Shown here: positions 44,198 through 52,641 of the stretch, piece by piece
Layout of the letters: every line of letters starts with the position of its first letter
How positions within the stretch are numbered: position 1 is the first letter of the stretch
Assembly: GCF_011303555.1 (NCBI RefSeq)
Contig: NZ_CP049868.1
Coordinates: 2,852,001 to 2,916,000 of the forward strand
Source: Pedobacter sp. HDW13
GTDB lineage: Bacteria > Bacteroidota > Bacteroidia > Sphingobacteriales > Sphingobacteriaceae
DNA: 64,000 nt
Reading direction: 5' to 3'
Position numbers and translations under genes: made by a program
The notes under the pieces: generated by a model
What the model saw: only the letters and a program-made list of their open reading frames with translations
What the model was told of the DNA's origin: nothing
Database searches by the model: none

Positions 44198-45577
44198 ATG
44201 CCGTTAATAAAATTCAGCAGGCTCAAATTACTAAACTCGGCAGTTAAAATGAGTCTGCTGCATGTTGCCCGCAAAAAAGCACTTAACTGGCCTTATTGGT
44301 TAATTACTGTGCTTGGTGGTATTGCTGCCTTTGGTTGCTATACCAGTATGTATGCTTTCAGAAAAGCCTTTGCTTCTGCCACTTTTGAGCATCAGGAATT
44401 TCTGCATGTCGATTATAAAGTATGGCTGGTGGTTGCGCAAATGGTGGGGTACACGCTCAGCAAGTTTTATGGCATACGCTTTATTTCCGAATCGGGTAAA
44501 AATAACCGGGCGCGAAGTATTATCCTGCTTATAGTTTTTTCGTGGCTGGCCTTACTGGGCTTTGCATGTGTACCTGCTCCTTACAATATCGCTTTCCTTT
44601 TGCTTAATGGTTTTCCGTTGGGTATGATCTGGGGTTTGGTATTTAGCTATTTAGAAGGCCGTAAAACCACCGAGTTTATGGGCGCATTAATGTCTATCAG
44701 TTTAATATTTGCTTCTGGCTTTGTTAAAACGGTGGCGCGTACCTTAATGTCGGTTGCAGGTGTGAGCGATAACTGGATGCCTTTTCTTACCGGACTTGTT
44801 TTTCTGTTGCCGCTCTTCTTCTTTGTTTTTTGTTTAGAAGTAATGCCGCCACCATCAAAAGAAGATAAGCTATTGCGTACCGAACGGGTGCCTATGAATG
44901 CAAAACAGCGTGCTAAATTTATAACTGCTTTTTTGCCGGGCATCGTACTCACCATTATTATTTATGTGCTGCTTACCTGTATCCGCGATATGCGCGATAA
45001 TTTTGAGGTAGAGATATGGAATGGTTTGGGTATTCATGATAATCATATTTATACTCAAATCGATACCCTGATTTCGGTAGTGGTATTGGTTATGATTGGA
45101 CTGCTGATTCTGATTAAAGATAACCTTAAAGCTTTTACTGTTATCCATGTAATGATTATAGCAGGCTGTTTGCTAATTGGCTTTAGTACCTTTCTTTTTG
45201 ATAAGGGATATGTTGGGCCTGTAAGCTGGATGGCTTTATTGGGTATGGGACTTTATATGGCTTATATCCCTTATAATGCCATTTTCTTTGAGCGGATGAT
45301 TGCCAATTTCCATTATAAGAGCAACATTGGTTTTATTATGTACGTGGCCGATTCTATTGGCTATGTAGGTAGTTTTTCGGTGTTAATGCTGCATGAATTT
45401 GGCGAAACCAATGTAAGCTGGATGCATTTCTTTAAGCAGTGCTTAATTGCCGTGCCGCTTATTGGCGGTGTGTGTAGTGTGCTTTCGCTAATTTATTTCA
45501 GGCGAAAAACCTTGATGACGAATAAAAAACAGCAACACCTGCCAGCTAAACAGGCATGGAGTGGCGTTTCAGAATAA
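44198..45577 (+). CDS. DUF5690 family membrane protein (MFS-like transporter)
   Basis: 459 aa with about 12 TM segments from residue 35. The YTSMYAFRKAFASATFE motif near residues 49-65, at the end of TM1, is the hallmark of DUF5690 proteins, which resemble the glycerol-3-phosphate transporter branch of the MFS. ATG 44198 gives an extra cationic N-terminus; ATG 44249 (MSLLHVARKK) is a possible alternative start. No substrate is proven. Its place between a phosphodiesterase and a flavin oxidase suggests uptake of the product of the first enzyme. Confidence 0.85.
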   Translation: MPLIKFSRLKLLNSAVKMSLLHVARKKALNWPYWLITVLGGIAAFGCYTSMYAFRKAFASATFEHQEFLHVDYKVWLVVAQMVGYTLSKFYGIRFISESGKNNRARSIILLIVFSWLALLGFACVPAPYNIAFLLLNGFPLGMIWGLVFSYLEGRKTTEFMGALMSISLIFASGFVKTVARTLMSVAGVSDNWMPFLTGLVFLLPLFFFVFCLEVMPPPSKEDKLLRTERVPMNAKQRAKFITAFLPGIVLTIIIYVLLTCIRDMRDNFEVEIWNGLGIHDNHIYTQIDTLISVVVLVMIGLLILIKDNLKAFTVIHVMIIAGCLLIGFSTFLFDKGYVGPVSWMALLGMGLYMAYIPYNAIFFERMIANFHYKSNIGFIMYVADSIGYVGSFSVLMLHEFGETNVSWMHFFKQCLIAVPLIGGVCSVLSLIYFRRKTLMTNKKQQHLPAKQAWSGVSE

Positions 45578-45640
45578 CGATTAATTTAAATTTGTGCCCA
45601 TTGGAAATTAAAACCAGCGAGGCACCTGAATAATAATTCA

Positions 45641-46804
45641 ATGACAGATAAACATTTCGATCTTATTGTAGTTGGTGGTGGCATATTGGGTACTTTCCAT
45701 GCTTACCATGCACTGCTTATGGGTAAAACAGTATTGCAGTTAGAAAAAGATAATTATCCGGTAGGTGCTACCGTGCGCAACTTTGGTCAGGTGGTACCAT
45801 CAGGTATGGAGGCCGAGTGGTTTGAGTATGGTGTGGCCGGATTGGAAATCTACAAATCTATCCAGCAGGAATTTGATATTTCAGTTCGTAATAACGGCAG
45901 TGTTTATATTGCATCCGATGCTGATGAGCAAACCTTAATACACGAATTAAAAGCACATTACGACACTTTAGGTTACGAAACAGAGTTGCTTGGGCAGGCT
46001 GCCATCTTAAATAAATATCCGGCCATTAAATCTTCATATGCAAAAGAAGCCATATTTTTCCCCCAGGAAATTAGCGTGGAACCCGAACTGATGATTTACC
46101 GCTTGCAGCAGTACATGCAAACTAAGTTTAAGAATTATCAGCTACAGTACAACAGCCCTGTAACTGCGTGCCAACGCAAGGGCAGCGGGGTAGAGGTGGG
46201 CTTAAAAAACAACAGCGTACTTTTTACAGGCGACAAAGCCGTAATCTGTAATGGTTACGAGTTTAAGCTGCTTTATCCTGAGTTGTTTAGCGAAAGTGGT
46301 ATTGTGGTAAGTAAACTGCAGATGATGCGCACGGTGCCTATGGCTGATGTACAGCTGTCGGGAAATATTTTAACGGGCTTAACTACCCGCAGGTATGAAA
46401 GTTTTGAGCATTACTGCCCTTCTTTCCAATCTATTAAAACACCAGAACATTACGAAGAACTTAAAAAATGGGGTATCCATATCTTGTTTAAACAGGCGGC
46501 AGATAGCAGCATTATTATCGGCGATTCGCACGTTTATGCAGATGTAAACCATTTTGATGACCTGGGTTTTGATCTCAGTCATCACATTAACGAATTAATG
46601 CTCGAAGAAGCAGCGCGCATTGTTGATTTTGATGTGCGTAAGCTGCAAACTACCTGGGCTGGCTTTTATCCGCAACACGCAACTAAACATATTGTAACCT
46701 ACGATTTGGATGATTGTATCCATATCCGCACTGCTATTGGTGGCAAAGGTATGACCGCGAGCGCGGGTTATGCAGCCGAAAGCATTAAGAATATATTTAG
46801 TTAA
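45641..46804 (+). CDS. TIGR03364 family FAD-dependent oxidoreductase
   Basis: 387 aa DAO-type flavoprotein. N-terminal FAD site FDLIVVGGGILGTFHAYHA (residues 6-24), VLQLEKDNYPVGATVRNFGQV (about 31-51), substrate-domain GNGxE-like CNGYEFKLLYPELF, and a C-terminal FAD contact GGKGMTASAGYAAES. Members of TIGR03364 are associated with phosphonate catabolism; one studied branch (PbfD) oxidises N-methylated aminoethylphosphonate. It starts 64 bp after the DUF5690 gene, upstream of SusC, so the locus may handle an amine-bearing phosphonate or a phospholipid-derived amine. Substrate is inferred. Confidence 0.87.
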   Translation: MTDKHFDLIVVGGGILGTFHAYHALLMGKTVLQLEKDNYPVGATVRNFGQVVPSGMEAEWFEYGVAGLEIYKSIQQEFDISVRNNGSVYIASDADEQTLIHELKAHYDTLGYETELLGQAAILNKYPAIKSSYAKEAIFFPQEISVEPELMIYRLQQYMQTKFKNYQLQYNSPVTACQRKGSGVEVGLKNNSVLFTGDKAVICNGYEFKLLYPELFSESGIVVSKLQMMRTVPMADVQLSGNILTGLTTRRYESFEHYCPSFQSIKTPEHYEELKKWGIHILFKQAADSSIIIGDSHVYADVNHFDDLGFDLSHHINELMLEEAARIVDFDVRKLQTTWAGFYPQHATKHIVTYDLDDCIHIRTAIGGKGMTASAGYAAESIKNIFS

Positions 46805-46813
46805 CAAATACTA

Positions 46814-46835
46814 AACAAAATAGTGGTATTTTGTT
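46814..46835. promoter_or_regulatory. Dyad in the susC promoter region
   Basis: AACAAAATA, GTGG, TATTTTGTT: perfect 9-bp arms, 71 bp before the SusC start, just upstream of a -7-like TAATATTG at 46871-46878. Contains the TAAACAAAA/TTTTGTTA core related to the sites at 43074 and 44085. Confidence 0.6.
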
Positions 46836-46905
46836 AACTAAAAGTTGGTATTAGGCTAACATGCACGTCTTAATATTGCATCTGTAAACCTTAAAAATTT
46901 TATAG

Positions 46906-49900
46906 ATGAAACATCTCTACAAGATGAAGATGTGCATGGTAGCTTTGCTACTGCTATGCATCACGCCTTATTTTACATGGGCGCAAACAAAAATAGCAGG
47001 TCTGGTTAAAGACGATGCACAACAACCTATTCCCGGTGTAAGTGTGCTGGTAAAGGGCAGCAAAAAAGCCACTTCTACCGATCTTTCAGGTCGCTTTACC
47101 ATTGATGCCAAAAGCGGCGAAACTTTAGTGTTTAGCGCTGTTGGCTTTCTTCAGCAAGAAGTTGAGGTTAGCGGAACCAATCTTACCGTAGCCTTAAAAA
47201 CAGACTCGAAAAACTTAAATGAAGTGGTGGTTACCGCTCTTGGTATCCGTAAAGAAAAACGTAACCTGGGTTACGCCATTCAGGAAGTAAAAGGCGCCGA
47301 TTTGGTAAAGGCCAGGGAAGCCAATCCGGTAAACGGTTTGGTGGGTAAGGTTGCCGGTTTAACTGTTGGTGTATCTTCCGAACTTTTGGGACGTTCGTCG
47401 CTATACCTGCGAGGTAACAACGTAAACCTGGTGGTGGTAGATGGGGTGCCAATTAATTCGGATACCTGGAATATCAACCCCGATGATATTGATACCTATA
47501 CCATACTAAAAGGCCCTGCAGCTGCGGCGCTTTATGGTTATCAGGCCTATAATGGTGCTTTATTAATTACCACTAAAAAAGGAAAACTGAACGATAAAGG
47601 CTTTGTGGTAGAATTAAATTCGAGCACACAGTTCAACAAGGGTTTTATCGCTTTACCTAAAAGCCAGGATGAGTACGGCCCGGGCGAGCATAGTGCCTAT
47701 GCTTTTGGCGATGGAAAAGGCGGTGGCTTAAACGATGGCGATTACGATATCTGGGGACCAAAATTTGAAGGTCAGCTTATTCCGCAGTACGATAGCCCAA
47801 TTGTAAACGGTGTGCGCCAGGGTACGCCATGGGTGGCCCGCGGAAAAGACAACTTAAAGCGTTTTATCCAAACCGGACTGCTTTCGGCCAATAACATTGC
47901 GCTATCTTCGGCTACCGATAAATACAATTTAAGGGTATCGGTTTCCAATAACTACCAAAAAGGCATTATCCCGAATACCCAGCTCAACATTAATAACTTT
48001 AATGTGAGCGGTACCTATAACATCAGCCCTAAACTAAAGGCCGAAGCTTATATCAATTACAGTCGCCAGTTTTCTGATAATATTCCAGATGTAAACTACG
48101 GCCCGAACAGTGTAATTTATAATATGACACTTTGGGGTGGTGCCGACTGGAATATCGATGATATGAAAAATTACTGGCAAACCGGTAAAGAAGGTATCCA
48201 ATCTATTTATGCCGAGTACCAGCGTTACCATAACCCTTATTTCATGTCGTACGAGTGGTTGCGTGGCCATAAAAAGAACGATATTAACGGTTATGCATCA
48301 TTAAACTATAACCTGGTTAAAGGTTTGGATGTGATGTTAAAAACACAGATTTCTACTTACGACCAGCTGAGAACAGAGAAAATGCCATTTTCGGCACACC
48401 CTTATGGTCGCGAAGAAGGTTTGGGCGATTACCGCGAAGACCGTAGAAGCATGTTCGAGAATAATACCCAGCTACTTTTAAAATACAATAAAAACGTTGG
48501 GGATCTGTTCGAAATCAGTGCCTTTGGTGGTAGTAATGCGCGTAACTTCAGTTACAACTCTAGCTTTACTACAACCGATTATCTGAACGTACCTAACGTT
48601 TACAATTTCTCTAACTCTAAAAACCCGGTAAAGGCATTTAACTTTAATTCGAAAATGCTCGTATTAAGTGCTTTTTATTCAGTGGATATCAGCTTTAAAA
48701 AGTACCTGAATATTAACACCACGGGCCGTATCGATAAAAACTCTGCTTTGCCAATGGGCAATAATTCGGCATTCTACCCTTCAGTTTCTTTAAGTTCGGT
48801 GGTATCTGATTATGTGAAAATGCCTGCTTTTATTTCTTTTGCAAAAGTAAGGGCATCGTATGCTAACGTTAAAGATCCGGGTTTAGGTACTTTAGAATAT
48901 ATTGGTGCAACACCATTGCAAACATATCCTTTGGGTTATGGTGCCGAATACACCTCGTCATATGGCGGTCCGGGTTATGGCATGTCTTCTCCATATAGCG
49001 TTAGACCAACTTTTAACAACCAAACCGGTGCTTTTTATACCGATAACCTGATCGATTTAAATGCAGTAAAAGCGCAAAGCCGTACCAATTACGAAGGTGG
49101 TATCGACCTTAAGTTTTTAAAGAATAGGTTAGGTTTTGAAGCCACTTATTTCCGTTATATCGACGGGCCAAAAATCATCAGGCAAAACATTTCGCCTGCT
49201 ACAGGTTACCAAACCAATACCATTAATGGCCGTAAAACACAAAACAGTGGGGTGGAGTTAAGTTTATCTGGCTCACCGGTGCTTACCGATAAATTTGGAT
49301 GGGATGTGTTGGTAAACTGGTCTACCTATAAACAGATTTATAAAGAACTTGCCCCTGGCGAAACTTCGGTTGATCAGTTCTTCAAAGCAGGCGACCGTAT
49401 CGATAATATTTATGGTTCGGTGCTGGCTAAATCTCCAAGCGGGCAGGTAATCCACACGTCGAGTGGTACCCCTATTTCTTTACCGGTTAACCAGTTGCTG
49501 GGCCATGCCGATCCAAACTGGGTGTGGAGCATCAGCAATAAATTCAGGTATCAGAATTTCTCTTTCAGCTTTCAGTTAGATGGAAAAGTAGGAGGCGTAA
49601 TGCAGGATTATGTGCGGTTGAAATCTTTTCAGGGTGGTCGCCAGATCGAAACCATTCAGGGTAAAATGGGCGAAGCCAGATATCAGGATTATGTACGGGT
49701 AAACGATCCGAATTATAAAGGTACCTGGGTAGGTGATGGTGTGGTTGTAGCCAACGGAGCCAAAATTAATTTCGATCCGGTTACAGGTGTAATTACCAAT
49801 TACAATCAGCTTACTTTTGCACCGAATGCTACCCCTCAATTGCTGCAGGATTACCTGGGTGTTTTTTATGGCGCTAAGGAAAATACCATGATGAGCCGTA

Positions 49901-50133
49901 CTTATGCCAAATTGCGTGAGGTAACCTTCGGTTATCAGCTGCCTAAAAAGTTATTGGCCAATACTTTTATCCGCTCGGCCAATATATCGGTAGTAGGGCG
50001 TAACCTGCTTTATTTTATTAATTCTACCTATAATGATGTGGATGTAGATCAGTATTCGGGCAGAGAAGGCACTTCTACACTGCAAACACCAACTACACGT
50101 AGTGTTGGTTTTAACCTGAATGTTACTTTCTAG
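46906..50133 (+). CDS. SusC/RagA family TonB-linked outer membrane transporter
   Basis: 1075 aa. Signal peptide (about 26 residues, ending YFTWA-Q), a CarboxypepD_reg-like domain (27-105; IAGLVKDDAQQPIPGVSVLV), TonB-box-like LNEVVVTALGIRKEKRNLGYA, the plug domain (about 115-235; VNGLVGKVAGLTV, ILKGPAAAALYG) and a 22-stranded-type barrel to the C-terminus, ending GFNLNVTF with terminal aromatic Phe. Length fits SusC (950-1100). It should import, with its SusD partner 20 bp downstream, a nutrient too large for porins. The TIGR03364 gene upstream suggests a phosphonate-type ligand rather than a plain glycan; no glycoside hydrolase lies nearby. Confidence 0.96.
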   Translation: MKHLYKMKMCMVALLLLCITPYFTWAQTKIAGLVKDDAQQPIPGVSVLVKGSKKATSTDLSGRFTIDAKSGETLVFSAVGFLQQEVEVSGTNLTVALKTDSKNLNEVVVTALGIRKEKRNLGYAIQEVKGADLVKAREANPVNGLVGKVAGLTVGVSSELLGRSSLYLRGNNVNLVVVDGVPINSDTWNINPDDIDTYTILKGPAAAALYGYQAYNGALLITTKKGKLNDKGFVVELNSSTQFNKGFIALPKSQDEYGPGEHSAYAFGDGKGGGLNDGDYDIWGPKFEGQLIPQYDSPIVNGVRQGTPWVARGKDNLKRFIQTGLLSANNIALSSATDKYNLRVSVSNNYQKGIIPNTQLNINNFNVSGTYNISPKLKAEAYINYSRQFSDNIPDVNYGPNSVIYNMTLWGGADWNIDDMKNYWQTGKEGIQSIYAEYQRYHNPYFMSYEWLRGHKKNDINGYASLNYNLVKGLDVMLKTQISTYDQLRTEKMPFSAHPYGREEGLGDYREDRRSMFENNTQLLLKYNKNVGDLFEISAFGGSNARNFSYNSSFTTTDYLNVPNVYNFSNSKNPVKAFNFNSKMLVLSAFYSVDISFKKYLNINTTGRIDKNSALPMGNNSAFYPSVSLSSVVSDYVKMPAFISFAKVRASYANVKDPGLGTLEYIGATPLQTYPLGYGAEYTSSYGGPGYGMSSPYSVRPTFNNQTGAFYTDNLIDLNAVKAQSRTNYEGGIDLKFLKNRLGFEATYFRYIDGPKIIRQNISPATGYQTNTINGRKTQNSGVELSLSGSPVLTDKFGWDVLVNWSTYKQIYKELAPGETSVDQFFKAGDRIDNIYGSVLAKSPSGQVIHTSSGTPISLPVNQLLGHADPNWVWSISNKFRYQNFSFSFQLDGKVGGVMQDYVRLKSFQGGRQIETIQGKMGEARYQDYVRVNDPNYKGTWVGDGVVVANGAKINFDPVTGVITNYNQLTFAPNATPQLLQDYLGVFYGAKENTMMSRTYAKLREVTFGYQLPKKLLANTFIRSANISVVGRNLLYFINSTYNDVDVDQYSGREGTSTLQTPTTRSVGFNLNVTF

Positions 50134-50153
50134 TCATTAAAAAATATAAGATC

Positions 50154-51719
50154 ATGAAATCAATATATCGCATACTGTTTCTTTTCATCGCAATGGCAGC
50201 AGCCACAGGATGTAAAAAAACATTCGAAGAAAATTTTAATAACCCCAATCAGGCCGAGCATGTTCCGCCAAACTTATTAATTAACGGCATTTTGTACAAT
50301 ATGTACGAAGCCCCGTTTTCGGGCTCCGAGCGCTGGAACCAATATACCGCGGCAAATTATTTCTATTATGCCACCAACAATTACGACTGGACAGGTGCAT
50401 CGTTGGATTATACTACTTTAAAAAACGTAGTTAAAATGGAAGAAGAAGCCAATCGATTAGGTGGCGAGGTAGCCAAACCTTACCTGGCGCTGGCCAAATT
50501 CTTTAAAGCTTATTTCTTTATTAAGATGAGCTTAAAGGTAGGCGATTTACCAATGACCGATGCTTTAAAAGGTTTCGCTAACCTTACCCCGAAATACGAT
50601 ACACAAAAGGATATCTTTAAACAATCGATCAGTTGGTTAGATCAGGCCAATACCGATTTAACTGCATTGATTGCTGCCGGAAACAAAGAGCTAAAAGGCG
50701 ATATTTATCTCAAAAACGATTTGCTGGCCTGGCAGAAAGTGGTAAATACCTTTAGGTTAAGAACGTTGATTCAGTTGAGCAGCCGGGCTGATGATGCTGA
50801 TTTGCAGGTAAAACAACAGTTTGCCACAATTCTGGGTAATGCTGTCAAATATCCGGTAATGGAGAGCATGGCCGATAACCTGCAATTTGTATACAACGAG
50901 AGTTTTAACAAGTACCCGAACAACAAAGATAACTTTGGTAACGATGCCCTACGTTATAACATGGCAGGTACTTATTTAAATACGCTTTCGCAATTGAAAG
51001 ACCCGCGGGCTTACATGGTGGCAGAGCCTGCCAGGGGTATTGCCGAAGCCAATGGTTATGCGCTTACCGATTACCGCAATTTTGTTGGCGCCAGTACCGG
51101 CGAAGACCAGGGGGTGATGCTGGATAAGGTGCAGAAAGGTTTGTATTCATTAATTGGCCGTTACCGTTATTACAGTGGTTATACCGCCGAAAATACTTTC
51201 ATTATTTCGTATCCTGAGTTATGTTTTATCAAAGCCGAAGGCATAAACCGCGGCTGGGCTACCGGCGATGCGGAAAGCTGGTATAAAAAAGGAATCCAGG
51301 CATCTATTGCTTTTTATGGTGTACACGATGGCAGCAATACGGTAACCTTTTTGAAAAAAGATGGTAAACTGGGTGAATTTGAAACCTATGCTGTTAACTT
51401 CACTTTTGAAACTGATTATTATGCTCAAACAGCTGTTAAATATGATGGCAATACGGTTAAAGGTTTAACGCAAATCCTTACGCAGAAATACCTTGCTTAT
51501 TTCCGTAATTCTGGTTTCGAAGCTTACTATCAATACCGCCGAACAGGAGTGCCCGAATTTCAGGTGGGGCCAGGTATTGGTAATAGCCAGCGGATACCGA
51601 AACGTTTTCAATACCCCAACATTGAGCGTACCACCAATGGCGAAAACTTAAACCAGGCTTTGAGCCGCCAATATAATGGCGTTGATGATATTAATTTAGC
51701 TCCATGGATTGTAAAGTAA
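50154..51719 (+). CDS. SusD/RagB-like nutrient-binding lipoprotein
   Basis: 521 aa. Lipoprotein signal (MKSIYRILFLFIAMAAATGC, Cys20), then the TPR-like alpha-helical SusD fold: NNPNQAEHVPPNLLINGILY at the mature N-terminus resembles the SusD-like_2/ SusD RagB domain. Substrate-facing segments include WNQYTAANYFYYA and the C-terminal IPKRFQYPNIE region, which is typical for the SusD-like_2 group (RIPKRFxYPxxE). Functions as the lid of the SusC transporter that starts 20 bp upstream. A strong terminator follows at 51757. Confidence 0.95.
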   Translation: MKSIYRILFLFIAMAAATGCKKTFEENFNNPNQAEHVPPNLLINGILYNMYEAPFSGSERWNQYTAANYFYYATNNYDWTGASLDYTTLKNVVKMEEEANRLGGEVAKPYLALAKFFKAYFFIKMSLKVGDLPMTDALKGFANLTPKYDTQKDIFKQSISWLDQANTDLTALIAAGNKELKGDIYLKNDLLAWQKVVNTFRLRTLIQLSSRADDADLQVKQQFATILGNAVKYPVMESMADNLQFVYNESFNKYPNNKDNFGNDALRYNMAGTYLNTLSQLKDPRAYMVAEPARGIAEANGYALTDYRNFVGASTGEDQGVMLDKVQKGLYSLIGRYRYYSGYTAENTFIISYPELCFIKAEGINRGWATGDAESWYKKGIQASIAFYGVHDGSNTVTFLKKDGKLGEFETYAVNFTFETDYYAQTAVKYDGNTVKGLTQILTQKYLAYFRNSGFEAYYQYRRTGVPEFQVGPGIGNSQRIPKRFQYPNIERTTNGENLNQALSRQYNGVDDINLAPWIVK

Positions 51720-51756
51720 TTTTAATTAACTGTTTGGTAATCAGTTTAAAATAACT

Positions 51757-51791
51757 AAAATGGCCTTTCGTTATTTAAGAAAGGCCATTTT
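51757..51791. terminator. Terminator after susD
   Basis: AAAATGGCCTTTC, loop GTTATTTAA, GAAAGGCCATTTTG: 13-bp stem with T-rich end. It may also serve the minus strand, where no gene reads in. Confidence 0.75.
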
Positions 51792-51815
51792 GTTTAATAA
51801 TATTTGAAATATTTG

Positions 51816-51846
51816 TTGCATAAATCATATTAAAGCGCTAATATTG
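51816..51846 (+). promoter_or_regulatory. Promoter of tRNA-Asn copy B
   Basis: TTG (51816-51818), 20-nt spacer, TAATATTG (51839-51846); same layout as at 35760. Confidence 0.5.
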
Positions 51847-51915
51847 CACTCCCAAAACAAACAAGCAGATATTTGCTGCAAAGCTTAAAGAAAGTTGTTT
51901 TTTGGATAGCCAGAT

Positions 51916-51989
51916 TCCTTCTTAGCTCAGCTGGTTAGAGCATCTGACTGTTAATCAGAGGGTCGCTGGTTCGAGCCCAGCAGAGGGAG
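51916..51989 (+). tRNA. tRNA-Asn (GTT anticodon), copy B
   Basis: 74 nt. TCCTTCT (51916-51922) pairs with AGAGGGA (51982-51988) with one T-G pair; G discriminator at 51989; GTT anticodon in CTGACTGTTAATCAG; GGTTCGAGCCC T-arm. The C-to-T change in the D-loop (GCTGG vs GCCGG) and the acceptor A-to-G are the only differences from copy A. Terminator at 51997. Confidence 0.97.
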
Positions 51990-51996
51990 CCAGAGT

Positions 51997-52034
51997 GGGC
52001 AAGCACGTTTTACGGTCGCTTGCCCTTCTTTTTT
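51997..52034 (+). terminator. Terminator after tRNA-Asn copy B
   Basis: GGGCAAGC, ACGTTTTACGGTC, GCTTGCCC followed by TTCTTTTTTT. Confidence 0.75.
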
Positions 52035-52290
52035 TACCTTCTATCTCATTGTTAATCAGGTAGATCATTTGATGCATCGCGCTCCTCTTTGCGGTTCGAT
52101 GTTGCAATTCTTCAAATGTGAATTTCTCAGGGAACATCGAACCAATAATTTTTATTTTTTTTGCATAACTTTTTGATTTACAGTAAACTGTGTGGATTTC
52201 TGCGAGTTTTTCAATTGCATCATCAAGTTATCCATTTAGTTCCTCCAGTGATATAGTATTATTGGATACTTGACCTAAACGGGACTCCAT
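52028..52290 (-). pseudogene. Remnant of a serine recombinase (C-terminal end)
   Basis: On the minus strand the frame reads NTISLEELNG, stop, LDDAIEKLAEIHTVYCKSKS, YAKKIKIIGSMFPEKFTF and EELQHRTAKRSAMHQMIYLI. The IGSxxPEKxTFxxxxxRTA pattern is the C-terminal signature of Bacteroidota serine recombinases (recombinase family of ICEs and phages). The catalytic N-terminus is absent, an in-frame stop is present, and the frame runs on into the tRNA, so it is a fossil. It directly adjoins tRNA-Asn copy B, marking an insertion hot spot. Confidence 0.7.
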
Positions 52291-52641
52291 CTAGCATTCA
52301 TGTAGTTAAATTTTGTATGCCCCCCGAACCAATGCGATTTCATCAGGAAAAAAATACCGGGTACGGTTTTTTACAATCAGAAATCTTTTATTCAGCCTGC
52401 TAGAAATCTTCTTGCTTCTTAGTGGTCAATAAGATAGTTCTAGAAAAACGGGGAAACTTACATTATAAATACGGGAAATTCCCCATAGTCTGCCTGCCGA
52501 TAAGCCGATACATTTGATCCATACATTAAGCAAAAATCATTGTCATGAAAAATAATGTTCTGCCTAGGGCCTTAGGCCCTTAAATAGGGAAATCCAATAA
52601 AATCTGGCAACTAAAAATTTAAACAACTTAATTCAATCAAA
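52291..52641. other. Intergenic region at the left edge of the accessory cassette
   Basis: About 350 bp without a gene. It contains the exact palindrome AGGGCCT, T, AGGCCCT at 52566-52580 and a GC-rich inverted pair GGGGAAAC ... GGGAAATTCCCC near 52456-52488. Base composition is more GC-balanced than the susC region. Confidence 0.45.
52566..52580. promoter_or_regulatory. 15-bp palindrome upstream of the cassette
   Basis: AGGGCCT, T, AGGCCCT with perfect 7-bp arms, 61 bp before the start codon of the first cassette gene. A possible operator; no known motif is matched. Confidence 0.45.

Larger units (their letters stand above)
51813..51989 (+). repeat. Direct repeat copy B: promoter plus tRNA-Asn
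   Basis: Second copy of the block at 35757-35934. The leader differs at about a dozen positions; the tRNA parts are almost identical. Confidence 0.85.

Noticed and set aside
51955..52137. 60-codon minus ORF running into tRNA-Asn
   Set aside because: Its first half is the recombinase remnant; the second half is a translated terminator and tRNA. Not a functional gene.
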